Positions 7,878-16,578 of a stretch of 64,000 nt of DNA are shown piece by piece; within the stretch, counting starts at the first letter, position 1; every line of letters begins with the position of its first letter. This stretch comes from Hymenobacter negativus (GTDB lineage Bacteria > Bacteroidota > Bacteroidia > Cytophagales > Hymenobacteraceae). A program made the translations under genes and the position numbers. The notes beneath the pieces were generated by a model. The model was not told where the DNA came from. It saw only the letters and a program-made list of their open reading frames with translations, and did no database searches. The DNA is taken from assembly GCF_017571495.1 (NCBI RefSeq), contig NZ_JAGETZ010000015.1:121489-185488 (forward strand), written 5' to 3'.

Positions 7878-8738
7878 TCACGTCTCTTCTTGCAAGGCAG
7901 AAACCGCCAAATCAATGCTTTCCTGGCAGTGCGACGGCACTAGCAGGATGTCAGGCCGGGCATTGGCCAGCTCGTGCAGCCGATGAATCTGGCCGCGGTA
8001 CTGGGCCATGTCGTGGATAATGAGGCGCACCGGCGGCCAGGGTAATTCAAGGTTGACAAATGCGTGGCGCGTCCAGGAAGCGTCCGCCACCAGAAAAACG
8101 GGCCGTCCGGGCTGCGCAGTGAAGAACAGGCCGAGCTGCCCCGGCGCGTGCCCCGACACCTCAATACCAAGCAAACTGCCGTCGCCAAGCAGGTCGTACC
8201 CGGTTTTGAAAGGCGCCAGGTCTGGCAGCGGGACACGAGGCAAGTCGTCGGCAAAGGTGCTACGGGCCGTCAGGTCGGTGGGCAGCAGGCCGGGAAGCAA
8301 ACCCCGCCGCACATTCGCCCACACACTGCGGTGCCGCAATTTCGGGTCGAGAGCGGCTCGTAGGTAGAGCAAGCGAGCGCGGGGGAAATCAAGCAGCCCA
8401 GCCACGTGGTCGGCGTGAAAGTGGGAGAGGATAATGAGGCCGATGTCGTCGGGGCGGATGCCCTGGCGGGCTAGCTGGGCCACGGCTGTTTGCTCAGAGG
8501 TGCACACCACGGGCGTGGCCCGGCGGTAGAGCGAGGCTGGAAAACGCGCCGTTTCCGCAAAAAAGCGGGGCGCGTAACCCGTGTCGTACAATATCAGGCC
8601 TTGGATGGGGTGGCGCAGCAGCGCGAACATCGCCGGAAACTGCTGCGGGGCCCAGCTAGCCCGCCGGGGGTTAACCACGAAGCCGGGGTGAGTGCAGTAA
8701 CCGCCTACCAGCAGTTGGAGGGTCAGCTCGGTGGTCAT
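7878..8738 (-). CDS. MBL-fold metallo-hydrolase
   Basis: The 286 aa product carries the metal motif SHFHADHVAG at residues 105-114, an upstream LILYDTGYAP aspartate strand, and later GHAPGQLGLFF and VADASW, which supply further His/Asp ligands. This is the lactonase/thioesterase-like branch of the metallo-beta-lactamase superfamily. The ATG at 8738 overlaps the TGA of the ketosynthase by one base (TGATG), so the two are translationally coupled. In this cluster the likely role is release or hydrolysis of an acyl intermediate; that is inferred from context. Confidence 0.8.
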   Translation of the reverse strand: MTTELTLQLLVGGYCTHPGFVVNPRRASWAPQQFPAMFALLRHPIQGLILYDTGYAPRFFAETARFPASLYRRATPVVCTSEQTAVAQLARQGIRPDDIGLIILSHFHADHVAGLLDFPRARLLYLRAALDPKLRHRSVWANVRRGLLPGLLPTDLTARSTFADDLPRVPLPDLAPFKTGYDLLGDGSLLGIEVSGHAPGQLGLFFTAQPGRPVFLVADASWTRHAFVNLELPWPPVRLIIHDMAQYRGQIHRLHELANARPDILLVPSHCQESIDLAVSALQEET

Positions 8739-9736
8739 CAATAGCGGAGCAGGGCGGCCCCCAACGAAACGCCGGCTCCCGTGCCCAGCAGCAAGCCTAG
8801 CTGCCCGCGCCGGAGGCGGCCGGAACTCACGGCCGCGTGTAAGGTGCTGGGCAATGAGGCCGACACCTGATTGCCGTGGGTGGGCAGAATCTGGACGACC
8901 CGCTCGGGGTCCAGCCCCAGCCGCTGGGTTAGAAACCGCAACCCCATATAGCTGGCTTGGTGCGGAATGATGCAGTCGATGGCTTCGCGTGGGTGCCCGG
9001 CCTGATGCAGCAGCCGGTTCAGAAAGGCCGGGAATACCCCCGAGGCCAGCCGAAACACGCCCGGCCCATCCATCCGAAAGAAGTAGTCCTCGGGTGTAGG
9101 CGGGGGCGTCACGACGTTATAGCGGGTGCCGCCGGCCGCAATCTGGCACAGGTCGGCCCCTTGGCTGTGCGTTTCGAAGCTGATGCCCAGCACCGCGGCC
9201 TCATCGGGCGGGGAAGCTGGGCCCAGCACCACCGCAGCGGCCCCGTCGCCAAACAGGGAGCTGGTTTCGGAACTATCCCAATTCAGGCCTTTGGATGCCA
9301 CCTCCGAGGCCACGATGGCGGCGTAAGCGTAGCGCCCCGATGCCAGCCCCGCGCTGGCCGTTTCCAGCGCGTGCAAAAAACCGAGGCAAGAACCGTTGAC
9401 GTCAAAGCAGGTTGCGTGCGGGCTCAGGCCCACGGCCCGGTGTACCAGCACGGCATTGGTGGGCATGGGTTGCTCGGGAAGCACGCTGGTAGCAATTAGC
9501 ATATCCAACTCATGGGCCGCCAGCCCAGCCGTAGCCAGGGCCTGCCGTAGGGCCTCCGCGGCCATGAAGGTGGAGGTTTCGTGGGGCGCGGCGAAGTGTC
9601 GGTACCGCACGCCCCCCAGTCGCTCCGTAGCCCCAGCAGGGCGCTGGTGCTCAGCATCCAGGTTGGCCGACGTAACCTGACGCGTGGGTAGGTACGCACC
9701 CGTGCCCAGCAGTCGAACCGGATAAGCAACGTTCAT
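8738..9736 (-). CDS. FabH-like 3-oxoacyl-ACP synthase III
   Basis: Starting at the ATG at 9736 (MNVAYPVRLLGTGAYLP), the 332 aa protein has the thiolase fold with nucleophile Cys117 in NGSCLGF, the catalytic His in IPHQAS and Asn in HGNQVSAS, so the triad is complete. FabH-type enzymes condense an acyl-CoA or acyl-ACP with a second acyl group in the cytoplasm. A dedicated copy coupled to a MBL hydrolase and formerly near an adenylate-forming enzyme points to a small specialised-lipid or signal-molecule pathway, not housekeeping fatty-acid synthesis. The product is unknown. Confidence 0.85.
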   Translation of the reverse strand: MNVAYPVRLLGTGAYLPTRQVTSANLDAEHQRPAGATERLGGVRYRHFAAPHETSTFMAAEALRQALATAGLAAHELDMLIATSVLPEQPMPTNAVLVHRAVGLSPHATCFDVNGSCLGFLHALETASAGLASGRYAYAAIVASEVASKGLNWDSSETSSLFGDGAAAVVLGPASPPDEAAVLGISFETHSQGADLCQIAAGGTRYNVVTPPPTPEDYFFRMDGPGVFRLASGVFPAFLNRLLHQAGHPREAIDCIIPHQASYMGLRFLTQRLGLDPERVVQILPTHGNQVSASLPSTLHAAVSSGRLRRGQLGLLLGTGAGVSLGAALLRY

Positions 9737-9893
9737 AGAGCAGCAATCCAAATTATTTGCGCAAGATAAGCCAGCGCTGCAGCATGGCTTTTTCCAGGGC
9801 ACTCAATCAGGCTGAGCATGGCCGGCGGGGGCGGCAGACCGGCCGCGTGCAGCTTATAATTTGGGGAATAATCAAATCAAAGATTTTAGCGTT

Positions 9894-10082
9894 ATGCGCC
9901 GCACTGATTTTGACTTTGCGCTGGACCTGCTTACCCAAGCGGATTTACAGCCTGTGGAAATGGCTTCAACTGGTCTTATAGGACTGATGGCAACACTTGA
10001 TAAAAAAGGCCTCGTCGCATGGGTTTTTGATGATGAAGGCAACTTTCTTCGTTTTGAAAAGGGCCTAATACTTGCTGGCTGA
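9894..10082 (+). CDS. Small hypothetical protein
   Basis: From the ATG at 9894 a 62 aa acidic protein is encoded (MRRTDFDFALDLLTQADLQP to FEKGLILAG). A TTG 33 bp upstream is a less likely start. I do not recognise the family. The stop codon overlaps the ATG of the resolvase fragment that follows (TGATG), suggesting it was once upstream of a recombinase gene in one transcript. Confidence 0.4.
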   Translation: MRRTDFDFALDLLTQADLQPVEMASTGLIGLMATLDKKGLVAWVFDDEGNFLRFEKGLILAG

Positions 10083-10180
10083 TGGCCAAAGCCGTCATCT
10101 ACGCCCACGTCTCGACCCGCGACAAAAGCCAGAACAACGACAACCAACTGCTGGAGCTGCTTGCTTTGTGGGCATTCTAA
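10082..10180 (+). pseudogene. Truncated serine recombinase (resolvase) N-terminus
   Basis: The 32 codon frame starts MAKAVIYAHVSTRDKSQ and continues NNDNQLLELLAL. This matches the start of resolvase/invertase proteins (normally YARVSTxDQ..ENQ...L), including the catalytic serine. It then ends at WAF-stop, so about 150 residues are missing. It is a remnant of a plasmid or transposon resolvase. The truncation point lies 8 bp from the stop codon of the convergent lipoprotein gene, which marks a likely recombination junction. Confidence 0.75.
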
Positions 10181-10188
10181 ATGGCTAA

Positions 10189-10920
10189 TTAATACCCAGC
10201 GGGAGTAGCCGAGTGCCGCAGTTGCCGCAGGCTGAAGCGCAGCAGCACCTGCCGGGTGGTATCGGGGCGGTCGGCTTCGTGAGGTAGGTGTTGCGGCGGC
10301 GAGGTGCTACTAGCCGCGTACAGCGTATCGGGCCGGGGCATGTTGCCGCGCAGGAGGTACGCCCGAACGTAGGCGACCGAGTCGCCGGCGTGGGCCACGG
10401 CCACTGGGCAGAAAGGGTACTCCGTGGTGTAGCGGTTGCGGGTGTAGCGGTAGCCGGCCTTATTGACCGATTCCTCAGTGATGACTAGCGAGTAGAAGGT
10501 GGCCGTGAAGACCTTGGCTGGCTCGCCCCGGCTGTCGAGCAAGGCCGATGTTAGCCGGCGCGGGGGCACGCCAAATATCCAGTTGAGCCCCTCACGGCCC
10601 AGGCCATAGCCGCTGGTGACCCCGTGAAAGGTGAGCGTATCGAAGGCAGGGCCGTGTGCGGCCGAAGCGGGCACCAGTTGTACCTGCAACTGCACCTGAC
10701 TCAGGTAGGCTGGGGTGAAGTCGAAGGCGTTGTTGGCGTACGCTTCGGGCGCTGCCCAATAGCTGGGTAACGTATCCGTCCGCTCAACGGGGCGGTAACC
10801 GGCCGGCACCGTTTCCAGCAAGGGCGCGGTGGGCAGACGCTCGGTGGCTACGTCGGGGCGGCAGGCGGCCAGCAAAGCCAGGGCAGGGAGAAAAGAGAGT
10901 CGCAACGCAGTTGGGTACAC
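10189..10920 (-). CDS. Predicted lipoprotein, unknown function
   Basis: A GTG start at 10920 gives a 243 aa protein with a short basic N-terminus, a hydrophobic stretch and a lipobox (LALLAAC, Cys at about residue 20). It is probably an outer-membrane or periplasmic lipoprotein. The mature part is Pro/Thr-rich and contains YGLGREGLNWIFGVPPRRL and RYTRNRYTTEY. No family recognised. It converges on the resolvase remnant. Confidence 0.6.
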   Translation of the reverse strand: MYPTALRLSFLPALALLAACRPDVATERLPTAPLLETVPAGYRPVERTDTLPSYWAAPEAYANNAFDFTPAYLSQVQLQVQLVPASAAHGPAFDTLTFHGVTSGYGLGREGLNWIFGVPPRRLTSALLDSRGEPAKVFTATFYSLVITEESVNKAGYRYTRNRYTTEYPFCPVAVAHAGDSVAYVRAYLLRGNMPRPDTLYAASSTSPPQHLPHEADRPDTTRQVLLRFSLRQLRHSATPAGY

Positions 10921-11059
10921 GGCTGACCAAGGTGGGCCGGTCGGCTGCCAACGTTAACTGACCAGCGTCGGTTGCGACAGTCACGTCAGCGCCCACGGCC
11001 ACGCTGCCGTAGAAGCTATCAGGTTTGTTTTTCACTTTGCTTTCCTGTACTCGAAGGCC

Positions 11060-11278
11060 GAGTTTCGGCAGCGCGCCCGCCTGCGCCCAGCTCCGGAAAT
11101 CCGGTACGCCGCCAACCTGACCTACCGCTACGCCTGGGCCTGCGTGGATGCTCGCCTTAAAGGACAACCCGCCCCCGTTGGGCTCGAAAGCGCCGTGGTC
11201 TACGAGCGCTTTTATGCCCTCAACTGGCTGACGGCTCGTTTTGATGAGCAATGAGACGACGTGAGCACCGACGCTTGA
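11060..11278 (+). pseudogene. DUF4272 C-terminal remnant
   Basis: The plus strand encodes YRYAWACVDARLKGQPAPVG then VVYERFYALNWLTARFDEQ, a premature TGA, and DDVSTDA-stop. This is the conserved end of DUF4272 proteins, in which the stop position is normally Trp. The N-terminal half is missing; only about ten more residues upstream (FVFHFAFLYSKA) could belong. It is a decayed fragment of a cytoplasmic protein of unknown role. Confidence 0.7.
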
Positions 11279-11332
11279 GGAGCAACGTCCCTGGTTTTTG
11301 CAAAGCTTCGGCTGGTTGCGGCAACGGCCGCG

Positions 11333-12469
11333 CTAGTCAGGACCGACGTAGGTGATAGCCCGCAGCAGCGGCACCGTCAGGTGGTGGCAGCGCAATTCGA
11401 CGCGCACATCTTCGCCGCTGGTAGTCAGGCGCAACTCGGGCACCTCGCCAGGGGCGCAGGCGGCCTGCACGCGGGCAAAAGCGCGGCGGGTTTCGCGGGG
11501 TTCAAAGACGGTGCTGCGCTCGTGGGTGGGCAGGTCTGTGCCGGCCACAGTGTACTGCAGAGCGTCGGGTACGGCGCGGAAAAGCACGCCGGCTTCGCCG
11601 CCGGGCGTGGGCAGCGGTTCCTGCTCGTTGTTGAGAAACGATGCATCGAGGGTGGCCGGGGCGAGCGGCTGGCCCAGCACCCGTAGGCGGTAGCGGTAGC
11701 GCCGGCCCAGCGAGTCAGGCAGCGCGGGCGAGACGTGCGGAAACGAGTCCAGGCGAGCCAGTTCCGCCCGGCCCACTTGGCGACGCAACTCGGCGAAGCG
11801 GCGGGCCGGCGGGCCGGGCTCGGTGAAGGCGGCGTCGGGGTTTACGCCCGCCGCTTTGGGCCAAGTGGTGGGCACGACCGGCAGGTGGGCGCGGGCCAGC
11901 TCCACTTGGTACTGCTCGCCCAGCAGCCACACTATTACCAGCCCGCCCGGCCCCAGCCCGGCTTGCAGCTCGAAGCCGGGCTGATTGTCGGGGTAGGCGT
12001 ACATCGACTGGTACAGCGCCGGATGGGCATTGAGGTGCGCCAGCACGCTGTCGAAGCGGGTGCGGGGCAGCGGCACGCGTCCCCCGTAGCTGCGCTGCTC
12101 AGCCACGGAGGTGTAGTTGACGGCCAGCACGGTGGGCAGTGGCAGCAGTTCGGTATCGATGCTCACCGGCCCGCGCCCCCATTCGCCGGTGGGCGTGTTG
12201 GCGCGCACTTCCGACGAGTCGATGCCCACCGGCCCCACTCCTACCACTACGGCGTTGGCCGAGCCGGTGGCAGGCTGCTCATCGGGGTAAAAATCCAGTT
12301 GGTTGACGTACACCGGGAAGCCGTAAGCGTCGTCGTAGAACGTGCGCAGCCGGTGCCGCGACCCGGGCGCATAGCGGAAATAGTTGTGCAGCGCCAGCCC
12401 GGCCAGCACCACAAACAGCACCAGCAACACCCGGCTGGTCCGGTTCAAACGCCGAAAGAATGCTTTCAT
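11333..12469 (-). CDS. DUF2931-like membrane-anchored protein
   Basis: The 378 aa product has one N-terminal transmembrane segment (VLLVLFVVLAGLALHNYF, residues 14-31) and a large extracytoplasmic part. Features such as FPVYVNQLDFY, VAEQRSYGGRVPLPRTRF and GPGGLVIVWLLGEQYQVEL resemble DUF2931 proteins, some of which lie in type VI effector-immunity loci. The resemblance is from memory and moderate. It lies 15 bp downstream of the small membrane protein on the same strand, so the two are probably co-transcribed. Confidence 0.5.
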   Translation of the reverse strand: MKAFFRRLNRTSRVLLVLFVVLAGLALHNYFRYAPGSRHRLRTFYDDAYGFPVYVNQLDFYPDEQPATGSANAVVVGVGPVGIDSSEVRANTPTGEWGRGPVSIDTELLPLPTVLAVNYTSVAEQRSYGGRVPLPRTRFDSVLAHLNAHPALYQSMYAYPDNQPGFELQAGLGPGGLVIVWLLGEQYQVELARAHLPVVPTTWPKAAGVNPDAAFTEPGPPARRFAELRRQVGRAELARLDSFPHVSPALPDSLGRRYRYRLRVLGQPLAPATLDASFLNNEQEPLPTPGGEAGVLFRAVPDALQYTVAGTDLPTHERSTVFEPRETRRAFARVQAACAPGEVPELRLTTSGEDVRVELRCHHLTVPLLRAITYVGPD

Positions 12470-12484
12470 CGGTTGGGACTGGAG

Positions 12485-12796
12485 CTAGTGGTTGAAGCCG
12501 CGGGCAAAGGCCCGCAACCAGAAGTAGCCCAGCCACAGCAGCCCGGCCGCTGCTCCGCTCAGCCCGGCCACCACCCAGTACCACACCCGCCACGGGCGGG
12601 CACTGCCCGCCGCTAAGAACATCCACTGCGCCGCCCAGGACGTGGCCAGCACTGGCCCGTAAAAGAGTTGGTCGTTTTCACTGACTTCGTAGTAAAACAG
12701 ATACCAATACAGCAGCAGGGTATTGGCCAGTACCAGCCCCGCGCCGAGCAGGGCGTTGAAGCTGGGGGCCGGGGCAACGGGGGGAGAGGACTGCAT
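12485..12796 (-). CDS. Small membrane protein, unknown
   Basis: From the ATG at 12796 (MQSSPPVAPAPSF) a 103 aa protein is encoded. An alternative start at 12817 adds 7 residues. Three hydrophobic helices are visible: ALLGAGLVLANTLLLYWYLF, a central segment around ATSWAAQWMFLAAG, and VWYWVVAGLSGAAAGLLWLG. No family recognised. It lies 15 bp upstream of the DUF2931-like gene; the pair may act together in the envelope. Confidence 0.55.
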   Translation of the reverse strand: MQSSPPVAPAPSFNALLGAGLVLANTLLLYWYLFYYEVSENDQLFYGPVLATSWAAQWMFLAAGSARPWRVWYWVVAGLSGAAAGLLWLGYFWLRAFARGFNH

Positions 12797-13130
12797 AAGA
12801 GCCAAAAGCAGAGTCACTAACTAGGTTAAGTATGCAGAGAAAGAAGATTATACGTACGTTCGTTTATCATCACCTGTGAATTCTTTGCTTATCATGATAA
12901 AAGAAGAGCGGCAAGAGCCCAGGCCGAAAATGCTGCTAGGAAGTACCTGTCAGGGCTGGCAGATGCCTTTTAGTGTTTAGTGAAAGGGACCGAAGGCAAA
13001 CGGAACCATACTGGCTTGAACGTGCATCGTTCAACGTAAGGAGCCGAAGCCGTACTTATGCGCCGTTCGATGGGGCCATTCGCCCCGTTCCAAAAAAGCG
13101 GATATTATTCCACCATTTGCCCCGGATACC
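12797..13130. other. Intergenic region without recognised features
   Basis: This 334 bp region lies between the divergent small membrane protein and the 64 aa gene at 13131, so it should contain both promoters. It is locally AT-rich near 12830-12910. No repeat, RNA gene or clear operator was identified. Confidence 0.4.
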
Positions 13131-13325
13131 ATGCTCATAGAAATCGAGAAGAAGCAAATCGAAGTCGAGAAGATTTACGACCGTTTATGGGAGGGCATCG
13201 TCTTTTTTGCGGCCCAAACCAACCAGTACTTCTTCTCGGATTTGGGGTGGTGCGGGGGCGGGTATGTCGAGCGGATAAAAGAAATCACGGAGAGCGACTA
13301 CCGGGCCTTTCGCGAGTTGGTGTAG
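13131..13325 (+). CDS. Small hypothetical protein
   Basis: The ATG at 13131 begins a 64 aa protein: a charged amphipathic helix (MLIEIEKKQIEVEKIYDRLW), then aromatic residues, a GWCGGGY turn and an acidic C-terminal helix. The composition is protein-like and differs from the GC-rich shadow frames. No family recognised. It precedes the GNAT gene by 79 bp on the same strand. Confidence 0.45.
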   Translation: MLIEIEKKQIEVEKIYDRLWEGIVFFAAQTNQYFFSDLGWCGGGYVERIKEITESDYRAFRELV

Positions 13326-13404
13326 CGTAAATCAGGACCTGTTGGTTGCAGCGAAACGGTCGGAACGGTAAAAGCAGGGCATTACCTTCGCTAAAAACAC
13401 TGCG

Positions 13405-13920
13405 ATGATAAAGCTAGCACGCATGCAGCTGGAGGAAAGCGTCTGCTTTTACCCTTGGATTGGCGACCCCAAAGTCATTCACTATTCCTTGTCCGCTTTC
13501 CAAAACCTGAAGACTCCGGCGCAGATTGACCACTGGTTCGCAGCCACCTTACGGGATGAGAAAAGCATCAACCTCGGCATTTACCTGCAAGAGACCAACG
13601 CGTTGATTGGCTATGCGGGCCTCTCGAACCTTTCCGCCACCAACCAGTCGGGCGAGTACTTCATCCTGATTGGGGAGAAAGCCTACTGGGGGAAAGGGGT
13701 AGGTACGGCGGTAACAAAAGAGGTGCTAACCCTCGGCTTTACCACGCATCATCTCAACCGTATCATGCTCACGGTTTCCGAATCGAATGTTGGCGGCCTA
13801 AAAGCGTATACCAAAGCCGGTTTTGTGGTAGAGGGTCGTCTGCGAGCAGCCTGCTTCCGCAACGGCCTGTTCCACGATAAAATCGTGATGTCTATCCTAA
13901 AGGCAGAATGGCAACAGTGA
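13405..13920 (+). CDS. GNAT-family N-acetyltransferase (RimJ/RimL type)
   Basis: The 171 aa product spans a complete GNAT fold. LIGYAGLSNL is the central strand, YFILIGEKAYWGKGVGTAVT carries the acetyl-CoA pyrophosphate-binding loop, HHLNRIMLTVSESNVGGLKAY is motif B, and GFVVEGRLRAACFRNG matches the RimJ/RimL-like end. It transfers acetyl from acetyl-CoA to a protein N-terminus or small amine; the substrate is unknown. Confidence 0.85.
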   Translation: MIKLARMQLEESVCFYPWIGDPKVIHYSLSAFQNLKTPAQIDHWFAATLRDEKSINLGIYLQETNALIGYAGLSNLSATNQSGEYFILIGEKAYWGKGVGTAVTKEVLTLGFTTHHLNRIMLTVSESNVGGLKAYTKAGFVVEGRLRAACFRNGLFHDKIVMSILKAEWQQ

Positions 13921-14038
13921 GAGGCGCTGGTCGTTAGCGCGAACGGTTGTATGTTAAACGCGCTTTAAAAAGCGAAATAAGGGTTTGCCCGGCGTCAGCC
14001 AAGTTAGCTTGTCAGCGCTCCGTTATCAGGCGCAGCGG

Positions 14039-14659
14039 CTAGAACCGGGGCACTTGCTCGCCACAAGGGCCGGTCCAGGAATACGCCAGGCTTAAAAAAA
14101 AGCTGGTCAGCAGGCTTGCTAGCGCGACGCCTGCCAATACGTCGCTCAGATAATGCCAATTGTTTATTACCCTTTCTATCCCAATCAGGACAGGCACTCC
14201 AAGTAGCAGCCCTCGGTATTTCGGAAAGCAAGCGGCAAAGAGCAAAAAAGTCCCGAAGTAAATCGTGGTGTGCCCCGATGGAAAGGAATCAGGGAAGTTT
14301 GCGTTGTCCCCGGGACGAGGACGGTGTATGAGCACTTTCAGGATGTTCGCCGCGACCTCGCTACTGACCCGAAGCACAACAATTGCCAGCAGGAGCGTAA
14401 AAAAGGGACGACGCGTAAGCAGGCGGGCACCCAAAAACAGCACTACTAAGGCCACCAAGCCGTGTAAATAGAATAGAGGCCCTAGCAGGACCGAATCAAA
14501 CGTGGCGGTTATTGCGGCCAGGGCATTGCGCCACCCGCTCAGGTGCTGAACGGACCAGTGGGCCAGCGGGTAGTCGAGCCACCAAAATGCTACGGGACAA
14601 AGGAGCGCTGCGCTTAGGGTTAACTGAAATAGCCAACGCAGGGACGGCGGAACACGCAT
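14039..14659 (-). CDS. PAP2-superfamily phosphatase, membrane
   Basis: From the ATG at 14659 (MRVPPSLRW) the 206 aa protein has about five or six transmembrane helices. It carries the three PAP2 phosphatase motifs: KVLIHRPRP, FPSGHT and NNWHYLSDVLAG, with all key Lys, Arg and His residues present. It should dephosphorylate a lipid phosphate such as phosphatidate or undecaprenyl pyrophosphate at the outer face of the inner membrane. The longer in-frame start at 14749 adds residues unlike the family. Confidence 0.85.
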   Translation of the reverse strand: MRVPPSLRWLFQLTLSAALLCPVAFWWLDYPLAHWSVQHLSGWRNALAAITATFDSVLLGPLFYLHGLVALVVLFLGARLLTRRPFFTLLLAIVVLRVSSEVAANILKVLIHRPRPGDNANFPDSFPSGHTTIYFGTFLLFAACFPKYRGLLLGVPVLIGIERVINNWHYLSDVLAGVALASLLTSFFLSLAYSWTGPCGEQVPRF

Positions 14660-15055
14660 GAGGAACAGAAGACGAGAATAAGGATGAAGTAACAACCGGC
14701 TGAATTGTCCGCCACCATGCGGGGCGGTCACTGACTGATGAGGTAGCACACGTAATCCATTGCTTGGTAGTGTTCAGGGAAAACAGTTCGAATAGCAAGA
14801 GGCGCCGTTACGCCTAACACAATGCTTGCGTGGGCAGCGCTCTTGGGGCGTCGCGCCAGGCATTCGAGAACCGGCAGAATGTCGAATGCAATCAAGCAGT
14901 CACTACTCGCCTTACGATTCGGACCCAACGTTTTCGCGATGTAGCTTCTTGGGAAGAATCTGTAATCCGTTTCACTTTGTCCGTAAAAATGTTCATTCCT
15001 CAGCCCGAGCAGCACGGACCTTTGCTAGTTGGAGCATTAACTGAATTAAGCGCGC
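14660..15055. other. Intergenic region
   Basis: This 396 bp divergent region lies between PAP2 (minus) and a truncated AraC gene (plus). A GACCTTTG sequence near 15018 resembles a -7 box for the AraC gene. A 95 codon minus-strand frame at 14728-15015 has no recognisable family and overlaps the start of the PAP2 region; I do not call it a gene. Confidence 0.4.
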
Positions 15056-15775
15056 ATGAGCCAGGCCCACACCATTACTCAGCACTTGGCTTACCTCGGG
15101 GTGAGTGGGCCGAAAGACCCGGCACTGCACGTCATGCATTACGATGAAATGCGCATCCCGCAGCAGCAGTCGCCACCGGTCAGCATTGATTTTTACGCGT
15201 TGTCCCTCAAAGCCTACCCCAATGGCCCGCGCGCGGCCGACGGCTCGCTGGAATACGCGGTTTACCTGGACACGCCCCTCAAGCCCCTGGCCTGGAACAC
15301 CTGCGACGCGCCACCCTTGTCCGGCTACGGCCTCGCCGTGAGCGCCGAGCTGCTGGCGCCTTACGTCCAGCAGTATTCGTTTGCCGGCTACGGCAGCCAC
15401 GAGGTGCTGCACCTGACCCCGGAGGAAAAGGCTGTGCTGCAGGACCTGTTTGAGAAAGCCTACGCCGAATACCGCAAGCCGCAGGTTGCCAAGGCCGTGC
15501 TCGTCTCGTATGCGGCCCTTATCCTCTCGTACATCCAGCTCTATTACGAACGGCAGTTTCAATCCCGCGCCGCCCTGTACCACCGCGTAGTGGCGGACTT
15601 TTATGCCCAATTGGAGCAGTATTTCCAGCCGGAAAAGGAGGTGCGGGAATTGCCCACGGTGGCCTACTTTGCCGAGCGGGCAAACCTCTCCACCAACTAC
15701 TTCGGCGACGTTATTAAGTCCTTTACCGGGCAGTTTTTCGGAAGGCCAGCGGCGTCGTGCCAGTATGTTTCTTGA
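15056..15775 (+). pseudogene. AraC-family regulator truncated inside its HTH domain
   Basis: The frame encodes a long AraC-type N-terminal sensor domain (MHYDEMRIPQQQ onward) and a linker (YHRVVADFYAQLEQYF). The first HTH then begins (VAYFAERANLSTNYFGDVIK) and breaks at SFTGQ near 15733. After that it reads the reverse complement of the neighbouring AraC gene and stops (GRPAASCQYVS). The second HTH is absent, so DNA binding should be lost. Confidence 0.75.
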
Positions 15776-16506
15776 AGAAACTATTGAAATAGGTGGCGTA
15801 TTCAAAGCCGAGGCGGTCGGCAATTTCGCCTACGCTCCAATCGGAGTGCTGGAGCAGCACCTTGGCTTCGCTCACGAACCGCTCGGCCAGGTGAGCCGTG
15901 GTGGACTTGCCGGTCACCTCTTTCACCGAGCGGTTGAGGTGGTTGACGTGAACGGCCAGGCGGTCGGCGTAGTCCAGAGCGTTTTTCAGGATGGGCTTCG
16001 CGGTGCATGCGGGCGAAGGTTTCGGAGAGATAGCGCAGCTGGGCCTCGTCGAGAAAGTACACGGGGTTGCCGTCGACTTTGTAGAGCACCGATTCTTTGA
16101 GGCTGACGCCGAGCATGGCCAAATGCAGAAACGCCTCGGTGAACACGCAGATGTAGCCTTCCTGTTGTGTGGCCCCCTCCACCGGTTCCCAGGAGTAGGG
16201 CACCAGGCGGTTGGTGAAGACCAGCGCGGGCCTGGTGATGGCAAAGCTGCGGGTGGCGTAATTCAGTTCCACTTCGCCCTCTACCACCAAGATAACCTTG
16301 AACTGGTCGCGCCGGTAAAACGAGCCCATGCCGCACCGCACCTCATCCATGCTCAGGATGGTAATTTCCGCGGTCGGAGCCGGGACGGCCGGCGGTGCGG
16401 TGGTGCGCTGGGGTTGGGCCATGGGAGCATTCAGCGCGCGGAAGAGCCGGCGCTGGTGGTGTAACTCCCGGGCAAAGCCAGAGGTTCGGAACGGAGGAGC
16501 CGCCAT
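15723..16506 (-). pseudogene. AraC-family regulator with internal deletion and frameshift
   Basis: The N-terminal sensor domain is readable from 16506 (or ATG 16422) through GDPs like FKVILVVEGEVELNYATR and YICVFTEAFLHLAML to FARMHREAHP near 15998. The C-terminal part continues in another frame: NALDYADRLAVHVNHLNR, TGKSTTAHLAERF, then the second HTH ending TPLAFRKTAR at 15723. Compared with the intact homologue at 38962-39858, about 60 residues are missing at the frame change. The gene is therefore inactivated. Its end abuts the truncated AraC gene at 15733. Confidence 0.8.
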
Positions 16507-16578
16507 GGGGAAACAAGGAAGGCGTTTCAGTGACGAATATTACATCCAGAAGCTTGTTGGAAATCTTGTTTTCAGCGG

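Noticed and set aside
1201..9736. Reading the first 10 kb as one continuous biosynthetic cluster
   Set aside because: The inverted repeats, the mixed strand order and unrelated families between the F390-like gene and FabH/MBL argue for an inserted or rearranged block.
14728..15015. 95 codon minus-strand reading frame
   Set aside because: No family features; it overlaps the probable promoter region of the divergent AraC and PAP2 genes.
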